Assembly: GCA_037176705.1 (NCBI GenBank)
Contig: CM073886.1
Span: forward strand, 7,006,001 to 7,070,000
Direction of reading: 5' to 3'
Length of the DNA stretch: 64,000 bases
Origin: Molossus alvarezi
Taxonomy: Eukaryota; Chordata; Mammalia; Chiroptera; Molossidae
Made by a program: the position numbers and the translations under genes. This document shows, piece by piece, positions 35,421 to 47,363 of this stretch (the stretch's first letter is position 1; each line of letters begins with the position of its first letter). The notes below the pieces were generated by a model. The model worked only from the letters and a program-made list of their open reading frames with translations. It was not told where the DNA came from and ran no database searches.

Positions 35421-37384
35421 AAAATGGCAGACAAGCCTGCTTTTTAGTAAAGGGTAACTATACCACTTTAAGGTGTATTCAAGTGCCAAATACCATGCTG
35501 AGCCCCAGTACTAAGCATTTAAAAGCTGAGTTAAAGTTTTTGTTTTCCTTAAATTTTATAATTACATACACTTTTTGTTTCAAGGTACTTTAGAATATCC
35601 AATGCCCTCTTTTTCCCATGATGAAAAAATATATATATATTATTGCTGCATTCTGGGAGCGTTAAATGATCTGGGAGACAAAATTTTCATACATAAAGAA
35701 ATTAGACCTAGAATGTACTTGGCCCAATGATTATTAGTAAGAGGCTTTTCTGTTGCTTTCAAAAAGAATGGAAAGGATTCTGAGCAATAGGGAGAGTGTT
35801 TGTAAATTTCATCATCATCCCTCCTGAATTACAATTTGCTTATATTTTTTAAATTGTGACTTTGACTTTTCTAAAGTAATACAAGGTCAAAATCATATGT
35901 TAAAAAGTATTAGTATTAGTGACAATCTGAATCCATCAGTTGTTCAGATAAGGAAAACCCTAGTGGGGCTAGACTGTTAAGTGAGAGGAGGCTGTGGAAC
36001 TGAGGGTGCATAAGTGGAAATTGGTTAACTGTTTGAAACAACACATGTGACCAACATTTTATCACAGAATCATACACATTGTAGGCATTTGATAAACACT
36101 TGTTTTATTTGGGCCACAGTAATAGCTTCTTTCTACTGAGTGTTTACATTATACTTGGGTACTAGAGCAAGACTACTGTATAGACAAGGAGAAAGACAGG
36201 GATAACCCAGCTAGTGAGTTGTGGGCTGTTTTAATTTCAGGCCTGGAGCTCTTAACTGTTGAACAGAGTTTTCTCTTGAGTGTCCTCACCACTCACATGA
36301 AGACTTTATTTCACTTTATTTATGTGACAGTGGCATTTGTGAAGATGCATCAAAATCTCTCAGAAACATTTAACTGCTTCAGAAGTTGAAGGTGGTATTG
36401 TGCCACTGTTTATGTAGCCTTGTGCTCTATGAACATTTACATATGTAACCTAAGGATAAAACGAGGTCTGCACCGTTTTATCCCTGTCTCACAGAGGAGC
36501 CATGGGCTCAATAGTATTCATGTACCTTTCCCAAAGACAGAGCTCAGGGAAAGCAACCTCGGCTAGAAACCTGGGTCCATCTCGGACCAAAAGTTTATAT
36601 ACCGTGCTGCCTCTCTGTAGTTTTGAGATTGGGTATATCTTACCTGGTTTAAGGCATTTCTGTCAGTGTATTTACTTATTTAATCTCTTTAAGAGTTCAA
36701 AAATTCACTACCTATAGTCTTGATTGTTCATACAGTCGATAAGTGGCTATTTCTGAGATTTATTTCTCCAGTTTTGATTAGTCTTATAGATTTCATCCTG
36801 TTTTCTTTGTATTTGCTTCCCTGTTCTCAGTTTATTTGATTCAGACTTTACATTTTAACAAAGTCATGGTCACCTTCACTTTTTTGTAAGGACACTGACA
36901 GATAGTTTCTACCCTTGTTCTTGTATTGTGTTGTCTTTAAAAGATGAAAAATCAAGACCAAACATATTAAACATGAGGCAGATTAAGAACAGTTACCAGG
37001 GAATTGAGGATTCTTTTAGGATTACCAAAATTTGATTTGCCACTATTCTTTATTGTGAGTTCCGTAGTTGCATACTCAGTGCTTGTTCTCCAGTCAGGGA
37101 ATAATAATATCAGATGGAGATGGTGAACATGAGCTGTCATCTGGGCTCGAGAATGCTGGTGGTCTCCATGACCTCGCTGGACAGGGAGTTAACAGAAGGC
37201 AAATCAACTCTTAGCAGTGATCTCTCCTAGGAAAACTGGAGCCCATGAATGAGACTGTCCCACACATTTAAAGTTTTGTTCCTTTAGGATTGTTTTTCTT
37301 AGTGCCTTTTTACTTAGATGGCTGACTATGGAGGTACACTTAACTGGCTAATCTTTTCCACCCCTTTTCTTTTGTTGGGATCAG
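35421..37384 (+). other. Intron segment before the Q/P-rich exon
   Basis: It contains a MIR in reverse at about 36425-36620 ('ccctgtctcacagaggagcc', 'ctcagggaaagcaacctcgg'). The rest is unremarkable AT-rich intron with no gene. The final 60 bp holds a pyrimidine-rich tract leading to the acceptor at 37384. Confidence 0.5.
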
Positions 37385-37774
37385 TGCCAGAACAGATAAA
37401 GCCCAGTGTAAGCCAGCCTCAGCCTGCCAACTCTAATAACGGCACTTCCACAGCAACCAGCACTAATAATAATGCCAAGCGAGCCACAGCCAACAGTCAG
37501 CAGCCGCCACAGCAGCCACAGCAGCAGCCACAGCAACCACAGCCACAGCAACCGCAGCCACCACAGGCCTTGCCTCGGTATCCTCGGGAAGTACCACCAC
37601 GATTTCGCCACCAGGAACATAAACAGCTTCTAAAGAGGGGTCAACATTTTCCCGTCATAGCAGCAAACCTTGGATCTGCTGTTACAGTGTTAAGCAGCCA
37701 GTCAGAAAGCAGTGCTTTAAAAAACCAACACCCACAAAATAACGGAGAGGTGCAGAACAGCAAAAACCAGTCAG
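37385..37774 (+). CDS. TNRC6A: TNRC6A exon: Ser/Asn- and Gln/Pro-rich N-terminus
   Basis: The 390-nt exon encodes about 130 residues, starting [20 protein letters not shown] and ending EVQNSKNQS plus one base. The order is a low-complexity Ser/Thr/Asn segment, then the Gln/Pro tract at 37498-37566 (23 residues: 14 Gln, 9 Pro). A conserved basic stretch [20 protein letters not shown] follows, then [17 protein letters not shown]. The CAG-rich tract gives the gene its 'trinucleotide repeat containing' name. Here it is broken by Pro codons and CAA, so the longest pure Gln run is three. The acceptor is 'gatcag' and the donor 'gtgaga'. The in-frame ATG at 37318 lies in the intron upstream of the acceptor and should not be taken as the start. 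Confidence 0.95.
37498..37566 (+). repeat. Coding CAG/CCA (Gln/Pro) trinucleotide tract
   Basis: There are 23 consecutive Gln or Pro codons (CAG, CAA, CCA, CCG) inside the TNRC6A exon. CAG runs are never longer than three and are separated by CCA/CCG and CAA. Such interruption normally stabilises a trinucleotide repeat against slippage. Confidence 0.9.
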
Positions 37775-40400
37775 GTGAGAGAAGGCGTTTCTTCAGCTGT
37801 CATCACTAGTGGTGTAGCAGGTTTATAAATTCGCGGCTTTGGGGTGATGTGTTTGTATTCATTAGTATGGTTTGCAAAATAAGAATCTGTACAGCGAGTT
37901 ATGAATAGGGAGTCTTGAAATGTTGCCTGTGCGGTCCCTGCCTATCCTACATTAAAACTGATCATTTAAATCACTCTCCCTCCAGGTTCTACCTATTTTA
38001 ATAAGCAGCTTATAGCTAAAATTGATCATAAGACTTTAGGTAAAAATGAACACTCCCCTCAAGTTATATGCTAAATAGTTATGCATATTGTATTTAATCC
38101 TCAGCAACCTTGTGAAGTGTAAGCTGTTCTTGTCTCCACTTTTCATTAGAGGAAACTGAAGCACCAAGCCATGAAATAACTTGCCCAAATCACTCAGTTA
38201 CCATGTGCTATGAAAAAGGCTGCCACTCGTAAAAATTAGGTTCAGATAGCACATGCACTCAGTTGTTGCCTCAGAATGACTTTTCTTAGCTTAGTAATGA
38301 TTGTGAGGCAGAAAGTACATCTAGTGTGTGATTACAATTTTCTCAAAGTCCAGTGTGTTTTGACATGTTGTTCTGATAGGTTCTGAGGGTTGGTTGGTTG
38401 ATCTATTCTTCAAGCAAAGTATTTTGAAGCTTTTTATCACAAGCCAGCTAGAGGATGGAGGAGCATCAGGGTTCCCACTCATGAAAACACTAGCATAGCA
38501 TACTGGTAATGAATCATGTCTCTGGAGTCAAGTGGCCTAGTTTTTAAATCCTAGTCCCACTGTATGCTCCATGTGTCTGAATCTCACCCAAGCAGCCCTT
38601 TCTAACTTTCCCAGCTAGTTACTCATTTTCTACTTCTATGCTCTCTGTACAAAGCAGGAGCTTCTCTGTACATATTGTGATATTTCACAGCTAATAAGTA
38701 AGTAACAGAGCCTGTATTCACAGCAAGATCTGTCTGACTCCAAAGCTGTGCTCATGACAGCCATGTTGTGCTTTGGCAACATACTGGATGTGATAGGTAA
38801 GAAGGAAGAGGACAGAAATGTGATTTTTCTAGCATAGGTAATTAGAGCAGCACATTATTATTGGAAAGGATAAAAACTTGAATTATCATCCTGAGTTAAT
38901 GCTCCCTCCTCTTCAGACACTTATTACCAAGTGAGTTTGGCCAAATCACTTAACTCACCTGAGCCTCTTTCCTGATCTGTAAAATGTGGACAGTAATATC
39001 CAACCTATAAGGTTGCTTTGAGGATTAAATTATGTGACATGTTAAAGCAAATAGCTTAGTGCAAAACATTTCAGCACTGGATGAATTATCTCCCCCTGAA
39101 AGTTGTACCAAGGACCTCCATTTTTCAGGAAGAAGAGTCTGCTTGAGACACAATCCTTCTAATGCCAGACAATTAATTTGGTTCGAAGTTCATCTGGGAA
39201 GTCAGATTGGAAGCAAATGTATTGAGTCATCAGCATAATAAAAAATGCGGGGAAAACCTTAGGAGAGATTATTATGCAGCAAATACTTGATACCTACTGC
39301 AAGTTAAGCAATGGTGGTATGGTAATTAAACAGAAGTGGGTGGTAAATTTAGGAAATGATATATTTTAAATATGCTTTTTCAATTTGAGAAATGAAAGAA
39401 CAAAGCTGTTTTTAAAATGAAAACAACTGGAGTGTAAGAGTCTTCTTTCTCAAAAATGGATGTGAGTCAAAAAACCCCAAAAGTGTTACAGATGTACATT
39501 CAGATGACAAGTGGGCATAGGAAGATGTCTTCAAAAAAGTCTGAAAAAGAAAAATACCCCACCTGTTCCAAAAAGGACTTTACAAGGTTGAACAACGTTA
39601 ATGTGGAGGGTGAGGTGGAAGTCAGGAGGGTGCACCAGAGCCTCACTGAGGTCTGAAGTTAGTCCCCAGACAGCTAGAGTGCGGATGCTGAAGGAAGCAT
39701 TCTGCAGAAGAACCTGATTTGTGCTTTGTCTGCTTTTAAACATTTGTGAATTCCTACCTACCAGCATATGTCACATGTTACAATTTCTTTGTGGTGCTAC
39801 CAGGAACAATAGTAGAAACTTGAGCCACAGAAGAGACCACTAGGTGTCTGTGAATTAGGGAATACTTAGACAGCTCTGTCCCAACTCCTGAAAGGTTAAT
39901 ATAACAATAGTGATTAACCCTTATGGGGTGCTTACTGTGACCCACTTATTGTATGAATGCATTTAATCTTCCATTTTACAGATGAGAGAGATCACATTTG
40001 TTTCACAGGTTACAGAGTAGCGTGGTGCCATGGGGAGCAGTGTTACAGACAGCATCAACAGCACGAGCAGTAGCCCAGAAGCATGGGGTTTAGTGTTGTG
40101 AACTACATGCAGTTCAGAATTGTGGGGATCAGTCTCTTTTTATTTTTGTATATTTGTATTTATATTTGGTCTTTTATTTCCTAAATAGAGATAGTTAATG
40201 GAGTCGAGTTGACATTTAAATAAATGTATGTAATACATACATAGAAATATATTTGAAGTCTTTGTGGTAACAGTAAGGAATGCTGGATGTGTCTCCCTTT
40301 CCTCATATAATGCATTTCTCATGTAGTCAGGGAGCAGGGATAGTACCTGCATGAGACTGGGTACTTCATAAACCAGAGGTCGCAAACTAAAATACCTTCA
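37775..40400 (+). other. Intron segment with MIR fragments
   Basis: A reverse MIR lies at about 38060-38215 ('ttagaggaaactgaagcacc') and a forward MIR at about 38880-39070 ('ggccaaatcacttaactcac'). No gene is seen. The frames at 39456-39656 and 40140-40385 lack any family resemblance. Confidence 0.55.
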
Positions 40401-40829
40401 CAAGCTGGCAGGTAAGTTGAAGTAACAGATGAAAGAGAGTGATGGGAACTGGGGTAAATGTATTGATTTCTGTACCCTGCCTGAAAATACCTTTACATTC
40501 CCATGTTAAGTTTTTAGAACCCCGTGCCAGTCAAACCAGACAAATCTGTAGGCTGAGCTTAGATACTGAGTGATGGTTTCATTTGACTCTATGAGACCTT
40601 TGTAGTTGGTTGCTTAGGCATCAGACCCTGTTACAGCCCAAATGATACTGGAATTTGAGGGGACCCAATGCTTAACAAAGTGGGTAGCACTATTGTTCTT
40701 ATGAGCCAGTGGATTCCCAGCCCACATTTTATCATCAAGCTTGCATGATAAATACAGAAATGAAGCACATAGAACAGTGATCCCCTCTATGCTCTCCACC
40801 CAAATCCATCAGTTGTTAGTGCTTACCCA

Positions 40830-42119
40830 TCTTGATTTCACAAGCAAACTGTCCCCCATCACATAGACATATATGTTCACATGTATGCTCAAACATTCAT
40901 TTCTCTTCACCTTAAATACTTCCACAGGTAATTTCCTAAGAATAAGGACAGTCTCCTAAATAACCATGGTATTATGATCACTCCTAAGCAAAAGGACAAC
41001 ACTCACATTACCACTGGTTGTCCCAAGAATGTCTTTTGTTTGTTTACAGTATGGTATTATTTATATAAAATATAAAGCATGCAAAACAACGTTATGTATT
41101 GCTTAGGAATGGATTAAAGTAGAACATTTTGAGAGGTTACCACTTGGTTACCCAGTGGAAAAGGAAGGCGATGTAATCAGAAGGGTTACACAAGAGTTTT
41201 ATACTGTAATGACTAGTAGTATATTTCTTAAGATGAGCGGCATGTGGTTATTTTTTATATTACTCTTTATAGCCTTTCCTGCTTTTGAACTTTTTTTAAA
41301 AGCACCTCAGGAATATTTGAGCTATAATGGTGAAACACCAAGACTTGGGGCTATTTTAATTTTTAAAAAAATGTTAACATTAAAATTTTCAGTGATGTTT
41401 AAAGATTAAAATACTGTCCATCCACCTGTGCTCTTCACTGTCTTTTTAGTGTGGTATTCATTGTTCCTGTCATATAACTTCTTCCTGCTCTCAACTTGTA
41501 CCTTCTCCTTGGTCTGTGAACACATTCAAGTCTCTATCACCCTTTAAAATAAATTCCTTTACACTCTCATTCTCTTAAGGCTATTAGAGAATTTCTTTCC
41601 TCCACTTTGTCTCCAAGTTCTTGAAGGACTAGCCTATACTTAAGCCATCTCTAATGCATTACTTCAGTTCCCTATAATCTGATTCCGCTCACTTGACTAA
41701 CAGCTCTTATTATGGTCACTGATCTTGTGAATGTCAAGTACACACTTAGTTTTATTTTTAAATGTGGCGAAAAACAGACTTTTCTATTTTTATCTTAATA
41801 GACATTTACATGTTTTATTGCTGACCATTTTCTCCTTGAAGCTCTTTTCATTTTTCTTTGACCAGTTTTCAGATTTTATTTCCTCCTGTGGTTTTGTTTA
41901 AAATTACTACCCATGTTTTTAGGTTCATATGTTCTGGTCTGGATGTTTTCATCTGATTTTGGGCCCCTCGTACTCAACATGTCCAAAATTGAACTCATTA
42001 TCTTGCCACATGCCAATTTCTCCTTCTGGATTCCATTGCCCAAAAGATTGGCACCCCCATTCATCCAGTCCCCCATCTAGAAATCTTAAAATCATGCTTG
42101 ACTCACCCTATTTATTCTT
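40830..42119. repeat. Old LINE sequence (L1 and L2 traces)
   Basis: Positions 41450-42119 contain words of the reverse L2 open reading frame ('cttattatggtcactgatct', 'ctcaacatgtccaaaattga', 'catccagtcccccatctaga'). The stretch before it is L1-like. All of it is highly diverged. Confidence 0.5.
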
Positions 42120-42368
42120 TTATTTTTTATCCTCACTTGAGAACATTTTTGCATTTATCTTCAGATAGAACTGGAGGGAGAGAGGGAGGAAGAGAGAGAG
42201 AAACATCGAAGCGGGAGAGACACATTGAATTGAGTTGTTGCCACCCACACGACCCGGGGCTGGGAACAAACTGCAACTGATGTATATGCCCTTAGCGGGA
42301 ACCGAACCCAGGACTCTCCGGTCCTCAGGCAGATGTTCTAACTGCTGAGCCAAACCAGCCAGGGCTTC
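42120..42368 (-). mobile_element. Ves-like SINE with 14-bp TSD
   Basis: It is antisense, with 'ccctatttattctt' at 42106-42119 and 42369-42382. It sits inside the reverse L2 fragment, which resumes at about 42383. Confidence 0.95.
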
Positions 42369-42627
42369 CCCTATTTATTCTTAATGTCTCACAGGTTACT
42401 GGTTTACCATCTCCTGCTGATTTTAAGTCCAAAATATCTCTGAGCTTTCTTCTCTCAACTTCACTGCTGCCACCAATGACCTGGCTGAGGCACGCACCAT
42501 CTGGTCCACGACCACAGCCCAGAATATCTGACAGCTGTCTCCCACCTCCCTCACTCTAGCACTCAAACCAGAACCCACTCATGATCCACGTGTTGCATTT
42601 GGTTTTGGTATTGCCATTGCCGTCTTT

Positions 42628-42822
42628 AATCTAGAACAGAGGTTGGCTTGTAGCCTGTTGGTCACCACTCCCATTCCTTTACATGTTGGTTGTGACTGCT
42701 TTCAAGCTACCGTGGTAGAATACGATTTGGCAGAGTGGAGATTCTGCCATATATCTGGCTGGCAAAACCTAGAATATTTACTAATTGGACTTTTACAGAA
42801 GAGGTTTGTTAACCCCTGGACT
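42628..42822 (+). mobile_element. hAT-type DNA transposon fragment
   Basis: This is a second copy of the family at 32968-33196 ('cctttacatgttggttgtga', 'ggcaaaacctagaatattta', end 'ggtttgttaacccctgg'). Confidence 0.65.
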
Positions 42823-44320
42823 AGAGGCTTGAATAGCTGAAAGAAGCATTTTGTACTTTCTCACTTAAGTGATATTTTCTCATATTTCCAATGATATCAT
42901 TTTATACTTTCTGGAAATACTGTAAAACCCAAGTACTATTTATTTCTGAAGGTCTTTTCTTTCTGGAGAGATTGAAAGTCTTTAAGGCAGAAATCATATA
43001 TTTAACTAAATATGATAAAATTTTAATAAGAAAAATATATGAATTTTCCTGGATCTGAATTCGTCCAGCATAAATCACTTGACTTATCACCAGTCTTTAC
43101 CGTGCCCCCACACGTGTTCTTTGATCTTCCTGAACAGAGATGCTGGTGACATTTTGTACTTCAGATGTTTCTCAGTGAAGGCAGTCATTCAAACCTTCAT
43201 TGCCTCAGCAGTGCAGTATATAAAAATTTGTATTTTGCACACACTCAGTAAAACCCCACTGTCCCCCTGCTCCCACCTGCACAGGGTCTTACAGTCTTCC
43301 TGTTTCTGACTGTTGTCCTGTAAAAGCTTTATGATCATCTTCTACTTAATCATGTTTCCATACGTTTATTTTCTAGATCATTTGTAATGTTGGATTGTGG
43401 CTTCCTTGTCTCTAAGGGGAATAGATTATTTGTCTTCTTCCAATTCTGAAGTAGTCTGTGAAACGTTTTAATTGTGATTGCTGAGGAGTCTTACTCTTTT
43501 TGCAGCTTCAGTTAGACTAGTACCTCCACTCACACACGCACGCACATCTCGGAGTTTTCTGTCTAAGCTACAATGTTTTTCATAACTAAAAAGGCCCTTG
43601 TAATCCCCCCTTGGTAGATGCAATTTTTGAAATATCCTTTTAATGTAGTTTTTGGTATTATTTTGTTTTTTTTTTGAAATATCAATTTAAGTTCCAGATT
43701 TAAAATGAAATTTTTGTCAAATAATTACTGTTGGCATGTTTTCTTATTTTCCTAAAATACATAGGAATATATAGTAGAAGACAAATATAGACCACCACCA
43801 CCTCCAAAAGAGGCTGGGACCAGATTCTGAGAGAAATTTTCACTGACAAGTCAGTGTGGTTGAGTTTGTTTAACTGGCTTTTCCTTTTTCTTTTGATGTA
43901 TCCTGACTTAAAAACGCTTTACTTTTTTGGTAAGTCTATGTCATTTTTAAAATGGTTTCTTTCTTTGCTTTTATATATAAAAAGTTATTAACTGATAACT
44001 TCATGCTTTCATCTTTTAATATTGGAATTATTTGGAAAATTCTTTCATTTAAAAAATCATTTTTAAGTATTATATATTCCTTTTCTCTTACTGATTTAAA
44101 ACACTAACTGTTGCCATGTACTTGGGTCTGCTGGATCCCTTTTTCAGCTCAGTTGAAGTGCTTATATGCTGATAGTACAATGCTGTGTAACTCATGATAG
44201 AGCAATTCTCCCTCCCCCATGCACTCTGTCAATTTTTTTGAGATTACAAAAATTCTCATTTGTTTTATTTGAATTTTTAAATTACTTCAATCAAGTTACA
44301 GACTCTTGTTAGTAATTCTT

Positions 44321-44538
44321 TTTTTTTATCCTCATCCGAGGACATTTTTGCATTTTTCTTCAGACACAGTGGGAGGGACAGAGAGGGGAAGAGACACATT
44401 AAACGGTTGCCACCCACAGGACCCCAGCTGGGGCCGGGGACAAACTGCAACCAAGGTACACGCCCTTAGCGGAATCTGAACCCGGGACTCTCTGGTCTGC
44501 CGGCCAACGCTCCAACCCCTGAGCCAAACTGGCCAGGG
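44321..44538 (-). mobile_element. Ves-like SINE with 18-bp TSD
   Basis: It is an antisense copy, slightly shortened in the AG-rich block. The duplications at 44303-44320 and 44539-44556 ('ctcttgttag', one mismatch, then 'aattctt') are 18 bp. Confidence 0.95.
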
Positions 44539-44556
44539 CTCTTGTTAGCAATTCTT

Positions 44557-45110
44557 ATAATTGGATTAAACTTTGAATATTGTCACAGCTTCCTTTTGAG
44601 AAAATTGCTGTACTCAACTTGTCTTCAATGGCCTGCAATATACTTAATCATATATGACTGTAAAGGTTTTTGTAGCTTTATTCCAAGTTGCTTTATAGTT
44701 TTTGTTTTTTGTGTGGCTGTTAAAATGAGGCTCTTTTTTATCGATTATTTCTGTAGTATAGAAAAAACTATGGCTATTTAAACATTAACCTTTTCTGTTT
44801 CTTTTCTACTATCTTTACCTCATTTTGGGGTTATGCTTCATCAGTATTTCTAGCACAAGTTTGAGTAGTAGTGTTGATGACAAATATTCCATCTTTTTCC
44901 TGTTGTTATGGGAATACTTCTGATGTTTCATTGTTAAATTCCAGGTCCTTCCCTTTACTTTCAACTTGGGTAGTTTTGTCTGGCATTCCCAATCTTACAT
45001 TCTTATTTCTGCTGTATGGAGGTGGCAGAACACACATACAAATGAAAGCAAATAATGACAACAGAAATACTCTTGCTGTAGCCTGTAAGGAGATGGTGAT
45101 GGTGGCTTTA
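44557..45110 (-). repeat. Ancient L1 ORF2 fragment
   Basis: The reverse L1 ORF2 region around 'gtagtgttgatgacaaatat', 'ttcctgttgttatgggaata' and 'cttctgatgtttcattgtta' (compare the 'agtggtgagagtgggcatcc' motif of younger copies) is visible but diverged. Confidence 0.5.
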
Positions 45111-45922
45111 TTGTTTTAAGATTTGAAGAAAAGTGGATGGATTTGGGACTTGGTCAAGTTTGGATTTGCTGTGCACAGGAAGGAATCAAGGATAAATCTT
45201 AGTTTTAAGAAACTTACTGAGATGAGGAAAATTAGTAAATAAGTGGGATTATTTTTTTCCCTTTGGGAGGAGGTACTTGTGGGAGTTCACCTGTACCCCA
45301 GGGTTGCTTCAAGGACTCCGTGACAAAGTGCACATGAAGCACGTGGGCCATAGTGCTGAGTGGTGCTGGTTAGGCAGGTGCTGGAGTGTTGATTTGTTTA
45401 TCCAGTACCACTGACTGGCTTTTGCTACTCTTTATTTCCTTGTGGGTTCAAAAAAATGATTCTTAAACGAGTAAAAATCAGTCACTTACAGAACTTTAAA
45501 ATAGTTGGTGTCTCTCTAGTTCTTTTTTCTGCTATTCTTTCTAGTTCCATCACCTTTTGCTGCTTAGTAGTTGTGCTTTGAGAGAAAATTGTGTAAGATG
45601 AACCTGATTTTCCTGTTAGCAATACCCTAATGGTGAATTACATTTATTTTCTAGGCCTACAACCCAGTGGTGGGTTCATTAGGTCTGGGGCATGATTTGA
45701 ACGTGTGCATATGCTGATTGCTATTGTAAAGAGAACGGGCAGTGTAAGCTACCCCCTAAAGACCTGTGAGGAATTTCTAACTATACCAGATCCTTGAACT
45801 AAATCAGAAGCACTAGAACTGCTGCTCTTCATGCTGTAAAATAAGTAGAATGATAAAATATTGCAGTAAGTCAAAGATTATGGGATCATATGACTGGTCA
45901 TTAATATCAGCAGTTGATTTTT

Positions 45923-46160
45923 TTTTACTCCTCACCTGAGAACATTTTTGCATTTATTTTCAGATAGAGTGTGAAGGAGAGAGGGGGGAAGAGAAGGAGA
46001 AACATCGATATGAGAGACACACATTGAGTGGTTGCCACCCACATGGCCCCAACAGGGATGGGGACAAACTGCAAGTGAGGTACTTGCCCTTAGCAGGAAC
46101 TGAACCAGGGACTCTGGTCTGCAAGCTGACACTCTAACCGCTGAGCCAAACTGGCCAGGG
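45923..46160 (-). mobile_element. Ves-like SINE with 15-bp TSD
   Basis: It is an antisense copy between 'cagcagttgattttt' at 45908-45922 and 46161-46175. Confidence 0.95.
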
Positions 46161-46485
46161 CAGCAGTTGATTTTTAATCATCGTCATTCTGATCTTCAAC
46201 AAACCAGTTAACAATTTTTCTGTTGTCTTTCATTTAACATGGCTATGCAGGTAAATTAAGACATTTTTATGAAGAGGAGAACTAAATATATTCTTACTTG
46301 TGTGCAGTATTTTAGTTTGAATATGAACACTAATGAAATGGAACTATAATAGCAAAGACTTCATAAACTTGTCTGCAATATTTCAGGTTAACTATTGAAC
46401 ACTAGTGAATGAAAATGTAATGGAAAAGACTACTTCCTATAGACTTATCATAGTACCCAAAACAAGTGTGTGAAAAAGCTATTCT

Positions 46486-46748
46486 AACCTGGCAGAGTTG
46501 GCTTAGTTGGTTGAGCGTCATCCTATGCACTAAAAGGTTGCCAGTTTGATTCTCAGTCAGGGCAGATACCTGGGTTGTGGTGGGTTTGATTTCCAGTTGG
46601 GGCATGGGTAGAGAGCAACCAATTGATGTTTCTCTATTTCTCTATCAATTCAATGTCTCTCTCTCCCCCTTCACCCCTATCCCACCCCACTCCTACCCCT
46701 CTTTCTCTCTCTCTCTAAGCATGTCCTCAGGTGAAGATTATAAAAAAG
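46486..46748 (+). mobile_element. Older tRNA-SINE
   Basis: The sense copy has a head like 'ggcttagttggttgagcgtc', a body 'caaccaattgatgtttctct' and an end 'gtcctcaggtgaagattata'. The flanks 'aaaaagctattc'/'aaaaagctgttc' are the likely target duplications. Confidence 0.85.
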
Positions 46749-46789
46749 CTGTTCAAAGACAGAAAGGCTGAAAAAGGATTTGTAAAATA

Positions 46790-46916
46790 CAGGAGTGGGC
46801 AAAAGTAGATTTTATAGTTGTGAGTATGTGAAACACAGAGTTCATTCTTGTATTACTATTTCTGAATTTTTGTATTATTTGTATTACAACTATAAACTTA
46901 CTTTTGCCCATCCCTG
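46790..46916 (+). mobile_element. 127-bp mariner-type MITE
   Basis: Terminal inverted repeats of about 31 bp start 'caggagtgggcaaaagta' and end 'tacttttgcccatccctg' with few mismatches. The element is flanked by TA on both sides (46788-46789 and 46917-46918), as expected for a Tc1/mariner insertion. It has no coding capacity. Confidence 0.92.
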
Positions 46917-47094
46917 TATTTCTAATATAGTTAATTAAGTTTGGCCTGTTCACTTGTCCTTGCCCAGCTATATCTTAACCCTTCTTCCCATGTTGGGCCT
47001 CTAAACCTGTGTTGCTTTATACATACTACTAATACAGTTATTACCACCTCATCCTTCTTGACCATGGAATTCTTTTACTTGCTGATAATTTAGC

Positions 47095-47240
47095 AGCTCC
47101 TTCATTCAGCAAATATTTATTGAGGAGCTCTTATGTTCCAGGTACTGCTCTAGGCTCTTAGGACATTGGTGATCAAAGTGCAGAACTCACTGCCTATGTG
47201 GAATTGATTAGTGGATGTGGAAAGTGGCTGGGATATAGCC
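47095..47240 (+). repeat. MIR/L2-like fragment
   Basis: 'agcaaatatttattgaggag' and 'ccaggtactgctctaggctc' are typical of an old L2/MIR 3' region. It lies just upstream of the large exon. Confidence 0.5.
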
Positions 47241-47363
47241 AGTGCACTTGTGACTATACCGCCAAGTGTTGTATCTTGTTGACACTGAGTAGTCACATAC
47301 ATTTATCATATAGTCCTTAGTTGTTCAAACACTTCCTAAAAGTTTGTACTTCTTTTATTCTAG

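Noticed and set aside
37318..37384. An ATG giving [17 protein letters not shown] in frame with the Q/P exon
   Set aside because: It lies upstream of a good acceptor at 37384 and joins no TNRC6 sequence; the real protein enters the exon from ATEQKIK through a phase-1 junction.
47322..47363. Possible coding extension [14 protein letters not shown] before the large exon
   Set aside because: It is intron: 'ttctag' at 47363 is the acceptor, and phase and homology both start after it.
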